Source of the DNA: Burkholderia sp. HI2500
GTDB taxonomy: Bacteria > Pseudomonadota > Gammaproteobacteria > Burkholderiales > Burkholderiaceae
Direction: 5' to 3'
Assembly (NCBI RefSeq): GCF_002223055.1
Contig: NZ_NKFL01000006.1
Location: 1,302,001 to 1,366,000 of the forward strand
Length of the DNA: 64,000 bases
Shown: piece by piece, positions 8,555 to 15,711 of the stretch
Position numbering within the stretch: the first letter of the stretch is position 1
How the letters are laid out: every line of letters begins with the position of its first letter
Notes under the pieces: model-generated
What the model saw: the letters and a program-made list of their open reading frames with translations, nothing else
What the model was told of the DNA's origin: nothing
The model's database searches: none
Position numbers and translations under genes: made by a program

Positions 8555-9403
8555 TCAGGCGAGCGGAAAGATCGCATTGATCTGCCCGGTGCCCGAACTC
8601 GCGAAATAGTCGGTGACGATCTCGACGGGCTTGTCGTAGCGATCCCAGCCGAGCAAGCCGAGCAGCATCGCGGTGTCGTGCATCCCGCCTTCGCCGTGGC
8701 AATGCGTGTTGTACTCGGGCAGCATCGCGCAGAAGGTCTTGAAGTCCCCCTGCTTCCACAGCTCGACCACCCGCAGGTCGACCTGCCGGAAGAATTCGCG
8801 GCTGATCTCGTGGATCGACTCCTCGGGGCTGCCGTTGTCGTTGAAGCGGTGCGACAGCGACCCGCTCGCGAGAAACGCGACGTTCGAATCGCTCTTCTCG
8901 ATCGCTTGGAGCAGCGCCTCGCCGAAGCGCCGGCTTTCGTCGAGCTGATGCCACATGCACCAGCCGGCGATCGACACGACCTTGAAGTGCTGGTCGGCGT
9001 TCATGTAGCGCATCGGCACCAGCGTGCCGTATTCGAGTTCGAGGCTGTCGATCTCGTGCGCGCGGGTCGCGATCCCGCGCTCGGTGGCCGTCTCGGCGAT
9101 CAGCCGGCCGAGCGCCGGGTTGCCTGGATACGCGTACTGCATGTCGCGGATGAAATGCGGCAGCTCGTTGCTCGTGTACGTGCCCGAGAACTGCGCATTG
9201 CAGTTCACGTGATAGCCGGCGTTGACGAGCCAGTGCACGTCCGACACGACGATCGTGTCGACGCCGAGCGCGCGGCAGCGCTCGCCGATCAGTTGATGGC
9301 CGCGGATCGCCGCTTCGCGGCAGCCGTGATGCCTGCCGGGCAGTTCCGACAGGTACATCGACGGCACGTGCGTGATTTTCGCGGCGAGGGACAGTTTGCC
9401 CAT
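8555..9403 (-). CDS. hpaD: 3,4-dihydroxyphenylacetate (homoprotocatechuate) 2,3-dioxygenase
   Basis: This 282-residue class III (LigB-type) extradiol ring-cleavage dioxygenase opens homoprotocatechuate to 5-carboxymethyl-2-hydroxymuconate semialdehyde. Visible landmarks are [16 protein letters not shown], whose histidines fit the non-haem iron site, [11 protein letters not shown], and a glutamate-rich [17 protein letters not shown] near the end. This type is unrelated to the vicinal-oxygen-chelate HPCD of Brevibacterium. GGAGAC precedes the ATG. The gene is separated from hpaE by 110 bases containing two strong hairpins, the only wide gap in the operon. Confidence 0.94.
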   Translation of the reverse strand: MGKLSLAAKITHVPSMYLSELPGRHHGCREAAIRGHQLIGERCRALGVDTIVVSDVHWLVNAGYHVNCNAQFSGTYTSNELPHFIRDMQYAYPGNPALGRLIAETATERGIATRAHEIDSLELEYGTLVPMRYMNADQHFKVVSIAGWCMWHQLDESRRFGEALLQAIEKSDSNVAFLASGSLSHRFNDNGSPEESIHEISREFFRQVDLRVVELWKQGDFKTFCAMLPEYNTHCHGEGGMHDTAMLLGLLGWDRYDKPVEIVTDYFASSGTGQINAIFPLA

Positions 9404-9420
9404 CGTTCAAGTCTCCTGTC

Positions 9421-9478
9421 GGCCGGAGTTAGCGCTTTAGCGCTTACTCCGGCCCCATGCTCGGCCGGCGTGCCGGCC
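9421..9478. repeat. Two tandem palindromic hairpins between hpaE and hpaD
   Basis: At 9421-9454 GGCCGGAGTtAGCGCT is followed by two T bases and AGCGCTtACTCCGGCC, a 16-position stem with one T:T mismatch. At 9463-9478 there is a second perfect dyad, GGCCGGCGTGCCGGCC. No T-tract follows on the minus strand, so these are more likely mRNA-stabilising or attenuating hairpins, or a dispersed REP-like element, than a terminator. Confidence 0.75.
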
Positions 9479-9513
9479 AAGGAATCATTTGTGCTGCCGA
9501 CGACCGTCGCCCG

Positions 9514-10977
9514 TTACACGCCCCAGCGCGGAATGTGGTGCGAACCCATCGAGATGCACACGTTCTTGATCTCCGCGAACACCTCGAAACTGTATTCGCC
9601 GCCCTCTCGTCCGGTGCCCGACTCCTTCACGCCGCCGAACGGCTGGCGCAGGTCGCGCACGTTCTGGCTGTTCACGAACACCATCCCGGCCTCGATGCCG
9701 CGTGCGAGGCGATGCACCTTGCCGACATCCTGCGTCCAGATGTACGAGGCGAGCCCGTAGGACGTGTCGTTCGCGAGCCGCAGCCCTTCTTCCTCGTCCT
9801 CGAACGGGATCAGGCACGCGACCGGCCCGAAGATCTCTTCTTGCGCGACGCGCATCCGGTTGTCGACGTCGGCCAGCACGGTCGGCCGCACGAAGTTGCC
9901 GTTGCGCAGATGGTCGGGCAGGCCCGCCGGCTTGTCCGCGCCGCCCGCGACCACGCGCGCGCCTTCCTGCTCGCCGATGCGGATATAGCCCGTCACCTTC
10001 TCCCAGTGCTGGCGCGTGATCATCGCGCCGAGATTCGTGGCCGGATCGGACGGATCGCCAACGATCAGGTTGTTCGCGCGGCGCGCGAATTCCTGCACGA
10101 AGCGGTCGTAGATCGTGCGCTGCACGAAGATCCGCGAGCCGGCCGTGCAGCGTTCGCCGTTGATCGAGAAAATCGTGAACAGCGACGCATCGAGCGCGCG
10201 ATCGAAATCGGCATCGTCGAAGATCAGCACCGGCGACTTGCCGCCAAGCTCCATCGAATACTTCTTGAGACCCGCACGCTCCATGATCCGCTTGCCGGTG
10301 ACCGTGCCGCCGGTGAACGACACCGCGCGCACGTCCGGGTGGCGCACGAGTGCATCGCCAGCCGTCGCGCCATAGCCCTGCACGACGTTCAGGACGCCCG
10401 GCGGAATGCCGGCTTCGAGCGCGAGGCGGCCGAGCTGGTCCGCCGTCAGCGGCGACAGTTCCGACATCTTCAGCACGGCCGTGTTGCCGAGCGCGAGACA
10501 CGGCGCCGTCTTCCACGTCGCGGTCATGAACGGCACGTTCCACGGCGACACCAGCGCACACACGCCGACCGGCTGGTACAGCGTGTAGTTCAGCATCTGG
10601 TCGTCGACCGGATAGGTGCGGCCGTTCATCTGCACGCACACTTCCGCGAAGAAGTTGAAGTTCTCCGACGCGCGCGGAATCAGCTGCTTGCTCGTCTGCG
10701 CGATCGGCAGGCCGGTGTCCTGCGTCTCCAGCGCCGCGAGCATCGGCACGTTCTTCTCGATCAGCTCGCCGAGCTTGCGCATCAGCTTCGCGCGCTCCTT
10801 GGCGGGCGTGTTCGCCCATTTCGGGAACGCTTCCTTCGCGGCGCGCACGGCCGCGTCGACTTCGGCCTCGCCGCCCGATGCGACGTCGGTGATGACCTCG
10901 CCGGTCGCGGGATTCAGCGTCGTGAACGTCTCGCGGCTCTCGACTTCGCGGCCGTCGATCCAGTGCTTGATGGTCAT
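9514..10977 (-). CDS. hpaE: 5-carboxymethyl-2-hydroxymuconate semialdehyde dehydrogenase
   Basis: This 487-residue NAD-dependent aldehyde dehydrogenase oxidises the ring-cleavage semialdehyde made by HpaD. The ALDH signatures are complete: GNTAVLKMSELSPLTADQLG, the glycine motif FTGGTVTGKRIM, the catalytic glutamate in MELGGKSPVLIFDDADFD, and the active cysteine in NGERCTAGSRIF. The sequence opens MTIKHWIDGREVES as in HpaE proteins. It starts 22 bases downstream of hpaG2 with GGAGAG as ribosome site. Placement between hpaG2 and hpaD fixes the substrate with good confidence. Confidence 0.95.
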   Translation of the reverse strand: MTIKHWIDGREVESRETFTTLNPATGEVITDVASGGEAEVDAAVRAAKEAFPKWANTPAKERAKLMRKLGELIEKNVPMLAALETQDTGLPIAQTSKQLIPRASENFNFFAEVCVQMNGRTYPVDDQMLNYTLYQPVGVCALVSPWNVPFMTATWKTAPCLALGNTAVLKMSELSPLTADQLGRLALEAGIPPGVLNVVQGYGATAGDALVRHPDVRAVSFTGGTVTGKRIMERAGLKKYSMELGGKSPVLIFDDADFDRALDASLFTIFSINGERCTAGSRIFVQRTIYDRFVQEFARRANNLIVGDPSDPATNLGAMITRQHWEKVTGYIRIGEQEGARVVAGGADKPAGLPDHLRNGNFVRPTVLADVDNRMRVAQEEIFGPVACLIPFEDEEEGLRLANDTSYGLASYIWTQDVGKVHRLARGIEAGMVFVNSQNVRDLRQPFGGVKESGTGREGGEYSFEVFAEIKNVCISMGSHHIPRWGV

Positions 10978-10999
10978 GCTCTCTCCTTGGGCGACGGGC

Positions 11000-11764
11000 T
11001 CAGCCGGCGCGATAGTAGTCTGCTTCGCCGACGATCGTGTTCACGAGCCGGCCAATCCCTTCGATCTCGGTCACGACCTCGTCGCCCGGCTTCGTGTCCG
11101 CCAGCCCCTCGGGCGTGCCGGTCAGGATCAGGTCGCCCGGCGAGAGCGTCATGAAGCCGCTGATGTGCTCGATCAGCGCGGGCACGTCGAAGATCATGTC
11201 GCGCGTGCTGCCGCGCTGCGTCTCCTGGCCGTTCACCGTCGTGCGCAGCGTCAGGTCGCCCGCATCGCCGATCTCGTCGCGGCTGACGAACCACGGCCCG
11301 AGCGGCGTGCAGGTGTCGCGGTTCTTCACGCGCAGGTTCGGGCGGTAGTAGTTCTCGAGATAGTCGCGGATCGCGTAGTCGTTCGCGACCGTGTAGCCGG
11401 CCACGTAGTCGAGCGCCTGCGCGCGACTCACGTTGCGCGCGGGCCGGCCGATCACGACGGCCAGCTCGCACTCGTAATGCATGTGGGTGGCATCCGCCGG
11501 GCGCACGGTGCGCGACCGGTGGCCGATGAACGTGTTCGGCCCCTTCAGGAAGATCAGCGGCTCGCTCGGCGCGTTGAACGCGAGTTCCTTCGCGTGGTCG
11601 GCGTAGTTGAGGCCGAGCGCGAACGTCGTGCGCGGCGCGACGGGTGGCAGCCATTCGACCGCCTCTTCCGCGACGACGCGCCCCGTATCGAGGCGGATCG
11701 CACCGTCGCCGGCCGGTTCGGCCGCATGCAGTGCGCCGTTGTAGATGACGCGTGCGGTTTTCAT
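11000..11764 (-). CDS. hpaG2: 5-oxopent-3-ene-1,2,5-tricarboxylate decarboxylase / HHDD isomerase, C-terminal-type subunit
   Basis: This 254-residue protein of the fumarylacetoacetate hydrolase (FAH) fold has the metal-binding pattern YECELAVVIGR and the core FALGLNYADHAKEL. E. coli HpaG is a fused two-domain enzyme; here the two halves are separate genes, and this one carries the better preserved catalytic site. It decarboxylates and isomerises the hpa intermediate to 2-oxo-hept-3-enedioate. The ATG at 11764 overlaps the hpaG1 stop (ATGA), so the subunits are made together. Confidence 0.92.
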   Translation of the reverse strand: MKTARVIYNGALHAAEPAGDGAIRLDTGRVVAEEAVEWLPPVAPRTTFALGLNYADHAKELAFNAPSEPLIFLKGPNTFIGHRSRTVRPADATHMHYECELAVVIGRPARNVSRAQALDYVAGYTVANDYAIRDYLENYYRPNLRVKNRDTCTPLGPWFVSRDEIGDAGDLTLRTTVNGQETQRGSTRDMIFDVPALIEHISGFMTLSPGDLILTGTPEGLADTKPGDEVVTEIEGIGRLVNTIVGEADYYRAG

Positions 11765-12450
11765 CGTGCTTCCTCCGCGATCAGCGTGTGTCGCAACGTG
11801 CCGATGCCGGCGGCCGAAATCTCGATCGTGCTGCCCGCGCGGGCGCGCGGTGCGCCGCCGGCAACGCCGAGCAGCAGGACATCGCCCGCGTCGAAGGACA
11901 TGAAGGCCGTCACGTCGGCGATCAGCTCGCGCACGGGCCGAATCAGCGTGGCCGTCGAGGCAGACACGGCTACCTCGCCATCGATCCGCACGGTCAGGCC
12001 GATCGCGTCGACCTCGCCTAGCGCAGAGGCCGGCACGATCGCCGGGCCCAGCGGGCAGAAACCATCGCGGCACTTGAAGCGCACGGCCGGACGGTAGTAA
12101 TCGGGATGCGGCACCGACACATCGCTTGCGAGCGTGAAGCCGTGCACATAGTCGAGCGCCCGTTCGGCCGGCACGCGCGTCGCGCGGCGAGCAAACACGA
12201 CGGCCACCGATGCGCCTATCTCCAGCGCGTCGACACCGGCCGGCACGATGACGGCCGCGCCGTCGCTCGCATGCGTGTTGGCGGGCTTGATGTACAGGAT
12301 CGGCGCCTGCGGCGGGCGGCCGTAAGGCGGTGCGTTCACGGCATCGCCGAGCGCGTCGAGCGCCGCGCACTCGTTGAGCAGCGCACCGTAGACGGTACCG
12401 ATGGCGACCGGCAACGGCGGCGCCGCGGCGGTCGTGCAAGACAGCTCCAT
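11761..12450 (-). CDS. hpaG1: HpaG subunit 1 (FAH-fold decarboxylase/isomerase partner)
   Basis: This 229-residue FAH-fold protein corresponds to the N-terminal half of E. coli HpaG. It keeps the fold markers APILYIKPANTH and the DYYRPAVRFKCRDGFCPLGPAIV stretch. Acidic metal ligands are fewer than in HpaG2 (the region reads LEIGASVAVVF), so it may be structural or cover the isomerase half-reaction. It is the first gene of the operon, divergent from hpaR, and overlaps hpaG2 by four bases. Confidence 0.9.
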   Translation of the reverse strand: MELSCTTAAAPPLPVAIGTVYGALLNECAALDALGDAVNAPPYGRPPQAPILYIKPANTHASDGAAVIVPAGVDALEIGASVAVVFARRATRVPAERALDYVHGFTLASDVSVPHPDYYRPAVRFKCRDGFCPLGPAIVPASALGEVDAIGLTVRIDGEVAVSASTATLIRPVRELIADVTAFMSFDAGDVLLLGVAGGAPRARAGSTIEISAAGIGTLRHTLIAEEAR

Positions 12451-12491
12451 GCGTCATTCCCCTGCCGCGCGTCGCGGCGCATCGTCAATAG

Positions 12492-12503
12492 TTAATATCT
12501 TAA
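12492..12503. promoter_or_regulatory. Candidate HpaR operator between hpaG1 and hpaR
   Basis: TTAATATCTTAA at 12492-12503 is a TTAA-N4-TTAA dyad inside an AT-rich patch (about 12485-12515) in otherwise GC-rich DNA, 42-53 bases upstream of hpaG1. The 152-base gap separates the catabolic operon from the divergent MarR gene, the usual place for a MarR operator. Binding by HpaR is inferred. Confidence 0.45.
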
Positions 12504-12602
12504 GTAAACAATCGAACGCTGGCAACCTCGATTACCCTGATAGGCGAAATTCACTACCCGCGGCTGTTAAGATTGATGCGTCCCCGTCCTCTGCTCTCCC
12601 CG

Positions 12603-13043
12603 ATGAACCGTACGCTCGACCACCGCAACCTGGCCATGCTGCTGCTCGAGGCCCGCGAAACGCTGATGGGTCTGTTTCGCCCCATTCTCAAGGAATTCGC
12701 GCTGACCGAACAGCAATGGCGGATCATCCGCGTGCTCGACGGCGAACCGGCGCAGGCGCTCGAAGCGGGACAGATCGCGCGGCGCTGCTGCATCCTGAGC
12801 CCGAGCCTGACCGGCGTGCTGGAACGGATGGAGCGCGACGGCCTGATCACGCGCACGCGCGCGCAGGAAGATCAGCGCCGGCTGCTGGTCAGCCTGACAC
12901 CGCAAAGCAGGAAGCTGGTCACGGAAATCGGTCCGCGGATCGACGAGCAGTACCGGCAGCTCGAATCGCGGTTCGGCCAGGACGGCCTCGAAGACATCTA
13001 CCGCGCGCTCGACCGGCTCATCGAGCTCGGCGGCAACACGTGA
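12603..13043 (+). CDS. hpaR: MarR-family repressor of the homoprotocatechuate operon
   Basis: This 146-residue MarR winged-helix protein closely follows HpaR: LLEARETLMGLFRPILKEF, LTEQQWRIIRVL, the recognition region ILSPSLTGVLERMERDGLI, and the wing RAQEDQRRLLVSLT. HpaR represses the meta-cleavage operon until 4-hydroxyphenylacetate or a derivative binds. I placed the start at 12603 (MNRTLDHRN), which matches the family; an ATG at 12576 would add nine residues, and neither has a strong ribosome site. It is divergent from hpaG1 and followed by a strong hairpin shared with the convergent SDR gene. Confidence 0.9.
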   Translation: MNRTLDHRNLAMLLLEARETLMGLFRPILKEFALTEQQWRIIRVLDGEPAQALEAGQIARRCCILSPSLTGVLERMERDGLITRTRAQEDQRRLLVSLTPQSRKLVTEIGPRIDEQYRQLESRFGQDGLEDIYRALDRLIELGGNT

Positions 13044-13047
13044 AAAC

Positions 13048-13082
13048 GGCGCCCGTTCCCGCCCACCGCGGGAACGGGCGCC
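13048..13082 (-). terminator. Hairpin terminator between hpaR and the SDR gene
   Basis: GGCGCCCGTTCCCGC and GCGGGAACGGGCGCC form a perfect 15-bp stem with a CCACC loop. Read on the minus strand the stem is followed by GTTTTC, so it best fits intrinsic termination of the SDR gene. It may also stop hpaR transcription from the other side. Confidence 0.7.
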
Positions 13083-13098
13083 GGTGCGGCGCGGGTGA

Positions 13099-14310
13099 TC
13101 AGTGCACCGTGCCGCGGATCAGCTCGGTCACGGCCACGCCGCGCGACGTGCGCATGCATTCTTCGACGTAGTCGATGAACGGCAGCGGCTCGAAATCGAT
13201 TTCGTCGCGCACGCGGCGGTTGTCGAACACGCGATCGACCGTCGCGAATTCCCCGCAGCGCTGCAGTGCCCGGCCGATCACGCGTTCGAGTGCCGGATCG
13301 GTCCGCCCCAGCACATCGCGCACCACGAGCGGCAACTCGGCCGGCGCACACGCCGCGTAGCGCGGCGCGCCCGTCATCCCCGCCGCCTCGTCCATCGCAC
13401 GCACGATCTGCGCGACCTGCGGCGCCTCGTCGCCGGCCGACACGTGATACAGGTCGTGCGCGAGCGTCGGCTTGACGGCCAGCAGCATCGTCGCGCGCGC
13501 CACGTCGTCCACCGACACGATGTCGATGCGCGTCATCGGCCGCGCGGTGAAGCGGCGCGCGGCATGCGCGAGCCGGAACATCCAGAACGAATTCGGCGCG
13601 GGCCGCGTACCGAGCACCGTGTGGCCGACCACATGCGACGGCCGCACCACGACGAGCGGCAGCCCGAGCGCCCGCAGCCGCTGCTCGGTCTCGGCCTTCG
13701 CATGCAGGTAGTCCGCCGCGAGCACCGCACCCGGCAGGCCTTCTTCGTCGCGCGCGACGTCGTTCGCCGCAGCGGCCGCGGCTTCTTCCTGCACGATCCC
13801 GCCGCGGCCCGCATGCGCATAGGCCGTGCCGACGTACACGAAGCGCTGCAGGCGCGGCGCCCGGGCGAAGCGCTCGGCGAAGCGCACCGCATCGGCGATG
13901 TCGGCGCGCAGGTGCGCGCCGTCGGCCGGCGACGCATGGCCCGCGCAATGAATCACGTGCGTCGCGGCGGCGAGGCGCGGCGCGTCGGCGCCCTGCCACA
14001 CGTCGCCGAGCGCACCGACGATCACGTTCGCATCGGTCAGGCGCGACGCCCAGTACGGCGCCAACCCCGCGCGCAGCGCCGCTTCGCGCAGCCGCGCGAC
14101 GGCGTGGCCGCGATCCTGCGCACGCACGACGCAGACGATGCGGTCGAGCAGCCCCGCATTGACGAGCGCCGTCAGTACGGTACTGCCGATGAAGCCGGTT
14201 GCGCCGGTCAGCACCAGCCGCCCGACGTTCGCCGCCGCGACCGGTGCGCTGGCCGGCGACACGAGGCTCGTCCGCCAGTTGAGCGACAACGCGGTTTTCC
14301 AGATCAGCAC
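13099..14310 (-). CDS. NAD(P)-dependent SDR, thioester-reductase-like
   Basis: This 403-residue extended short-chain dehydrogenase resembles the NAD_binding_4 (thioester reductase) group. The nucleotide motif TGATGFIGSTVLTALV is near residues 35-50. VIHCAGHAS, YVGTAYAHAGRG and the catalytic Tyr-x3-Lys in DYLHAKAETEQRL follow. The start is a GTG at 14310, chosen because AAGGAG stands seven bases ahead; the frame is open to 14370 but without a ribosome site. No adenylation or carrier domain is attached and no carrier gene is adjacent, so the substrate is open. It is monocistronic. Confidence 0.8.
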   Translation of the reverse strand: MLIWKTALSLNWRTSLVSPASAPVAAANVGRLVLTGATGFIGSTVLTALVNAGLLDRIVCVVRAQDRGHAVARLREAALRAGLAPYWASRLTDANVIVGALGDVWQGADAPRLAAATHVIHCAGHASPADGAHLRADIADAVRFAERFARAPRLQRFVYVGTAYAHAGRGGIVQEEAAAAAANDVARDEEGLPGAVLAADYLHAKAETEQRLRALGLPLVVVRPSHVVGHTVLGTRPAPNSFWMFRLAHAARRFTARPMTRIDIVSVDDVARATMLLAVKPTLAHDLYHVSAGDEAPQVAQIVRAMDEAAGMTGAPRYAACAPAELPLVVRDVLGRTDPALERVIGRALQRCGEFATVDRVFDNRRVRDEIDFEPLPFIDYVEECMRTSRGVAVTELIRGTVH

Positions 14311-14958
14311 GATAGTCTCCTTCGAAGAGTCGGCCGGGCGGCGCGACGCCCGCGGTTGCGGGCTGCGCACGGCTCACCGGCCGGGCCGGGGCCTGACGCG
14401 CGCCCCGGCAGTCCCGATCGGGCGTGCGGCCCGCGATCGCGTCGATCGCGTCTCTGGCACGAGGCGGCGGCAGCCGCCGAGGACGGGCGTCCGCGGCACT
14501 GGATCAGGAAGATCTCAGTGTGGGGCCCGACCGCAGGCAAGTCTGTCCCGAAAGTTTCGTGAAAGTGTGCCGATTTGTATGGGATTGTCGGAGTGTGTCG
14601 TACCGGGCGCGCCGTCAACCTGCCGTAACATCCGATCAGCCCGCGTTCCGACGGTGCGGCGCCCCGGTCGGCCCGGTTTCCCCGGCGGGTCGTGCGCGAC
14701 AGATCGACGCGCCTCGCGGCCATGTCATCCCATGTCTCGATGATCGGCCGCCCCCCATCGGCACCGCGATCGCCGGTACGCGTGTGTTTGCGCGTGCTGG
14801 GCCGGAATTACCATGAATCGTCAGACGTCGTTCCATCTGAAATCGCAATGGACTCAATATGAATTTATTGCGGATTATCACTTGCGTTTCACGCCAGTCT
14901 ATCTAGACTGGTCAAGTCAAAACGGTCGAATGTGTCATTTTTTTAGGAGACGATCACA
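14311..14958. other. Intergenic region, 648 bases, divergent promoters
   Basis: This stretch separates the SDR gene from the small plus-strand gene at 14959. I see no convincing gene in it. The half next to the small gene is clearly more AT-rich and contains a perfect dyad at 14894-14911. An ATG at 14813 opens a frame that only shadows the downstream gene. Confidence 0.5.
14894..14911. promoter_or_regulatory. Perfect 18-base palindrome upstream of the 114-residue gene
   Basis: CCAGTCTATCTAGACTGG has 8-bp arms around a 2-base centre. It lies 47 bases before the ATG at 14959, in the range of a promoter, which makes a repressor or activator operator likely. The flanking bases do not extend the symmetry. 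The binding protein is unknown. Confidence 0.5.
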
Positions 14959-15303
14959 ATGCGCCTCACCATTCGGATTAATGGCAGCGAATCGGCAACC
15001 CGGCATGCCTTCGCGGTACTGTGGGTCGATACCGACGAGGGCCTGTGGTCGCGCGAGGCACATCAGGGCATGGATCTTCCGACCTGGGGCAAGGTCCGCG
15101 ACGTCGAGGGCGCAATGGCGCTCTGCGCGGCCGACAGCGGGAATGCCGTGTGCCAGTTGAAGGGACTGTCGTTCGGTGCGACGCAGCGCGAACAGGGCCC
15201 CGCGGTGCTCGCCGGCAATCATCCCGGCGCGTGGCGACTGCAGGCTGTCGATCGTTGCACGAGCGAGCCGGAATACCGGGAATTCATTTCCGTCGCCCGA
15301 TAG
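14959..15303 (+). CDS. Small hypothetical protein, 114 residues
   Basis: AGGAGA sits at good distance before the ATG, and an intrinsic terminator closes the gene about 80 bases after its stop, so it is a real single-gene unit. The protein is soluble, begins MRLTIRINGSESATRHAFAV, has two cysteines (ALCAADSGNAVCQ) and no signal or membrane segment. I recognise no family. A strong palindrome just upstream suggests tight regulation. Confidence 0.7.
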   Translation: MRLTIRINGSESATRHAFAVLWVDTDEGLWSREAHQGMDLPTWGKVRDVEGAMALCAADSGNAVCQLKGLSFGATQREQGPAVLAGNHPGAWRLQAVDRCTSEPEYREFISVAR

Positions 15304-15384
15304 AAATAATCGATGTAATTCGTCTGCGGTTTTCGGGTTTATTCCGGTTTCAGCGATATTCATTTCGATATTCAGCATTAACGG

Positions 15385-15411
15385 CGCCCCACTTCGGGGC
15401 GTTTTCATTTT
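15385..15411 (+). terminator. Intrinsic terminator after the 114-residue gene
   Basis: CGCCCC, loop ACTTC, GGGGCG, then GTTTTCATTTT. The stem and T-rich tail are on the plus strand, about 80 bases past the stop at 15303. Confidence 0.8.
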
Positions 15412-15711
15412 CCGGCTTAAAGAAATAACCACGGGCCGGTCAATTGATCGCACACCGGGGAGGATCGGCCTCGATCCGTACCGGAAATCCCCCAACCGCC
15501 CGTTCTGCACGTCGCAAGTCACCCGAGTTTCATCGTCACCTGCTTCGGGAAAATGTCGCTCCCTCCCCCTTTTCCACCCGGTGTCAGCGCGCCGATACCC
15601 GCTTTTTCTCGGGGCCGGAACATACTTTCCCCACACGGCGTTTACTCATTTATTACAATCGCATTATTCAGACTGACTCGCCGCCCTCGGGCGGCCCGAC
15701 CCGGCCCTTGC

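Noticed and set aside
7305..9410. A 701-codon minus-strand frame spanning hpaH, hpaF and hpaD
   Set aside because: Only its last 267 codons are HpaH; the rest is arginine-rich reading of other frames of hpaF and hpaD, each of which has its own start and ribosome site.
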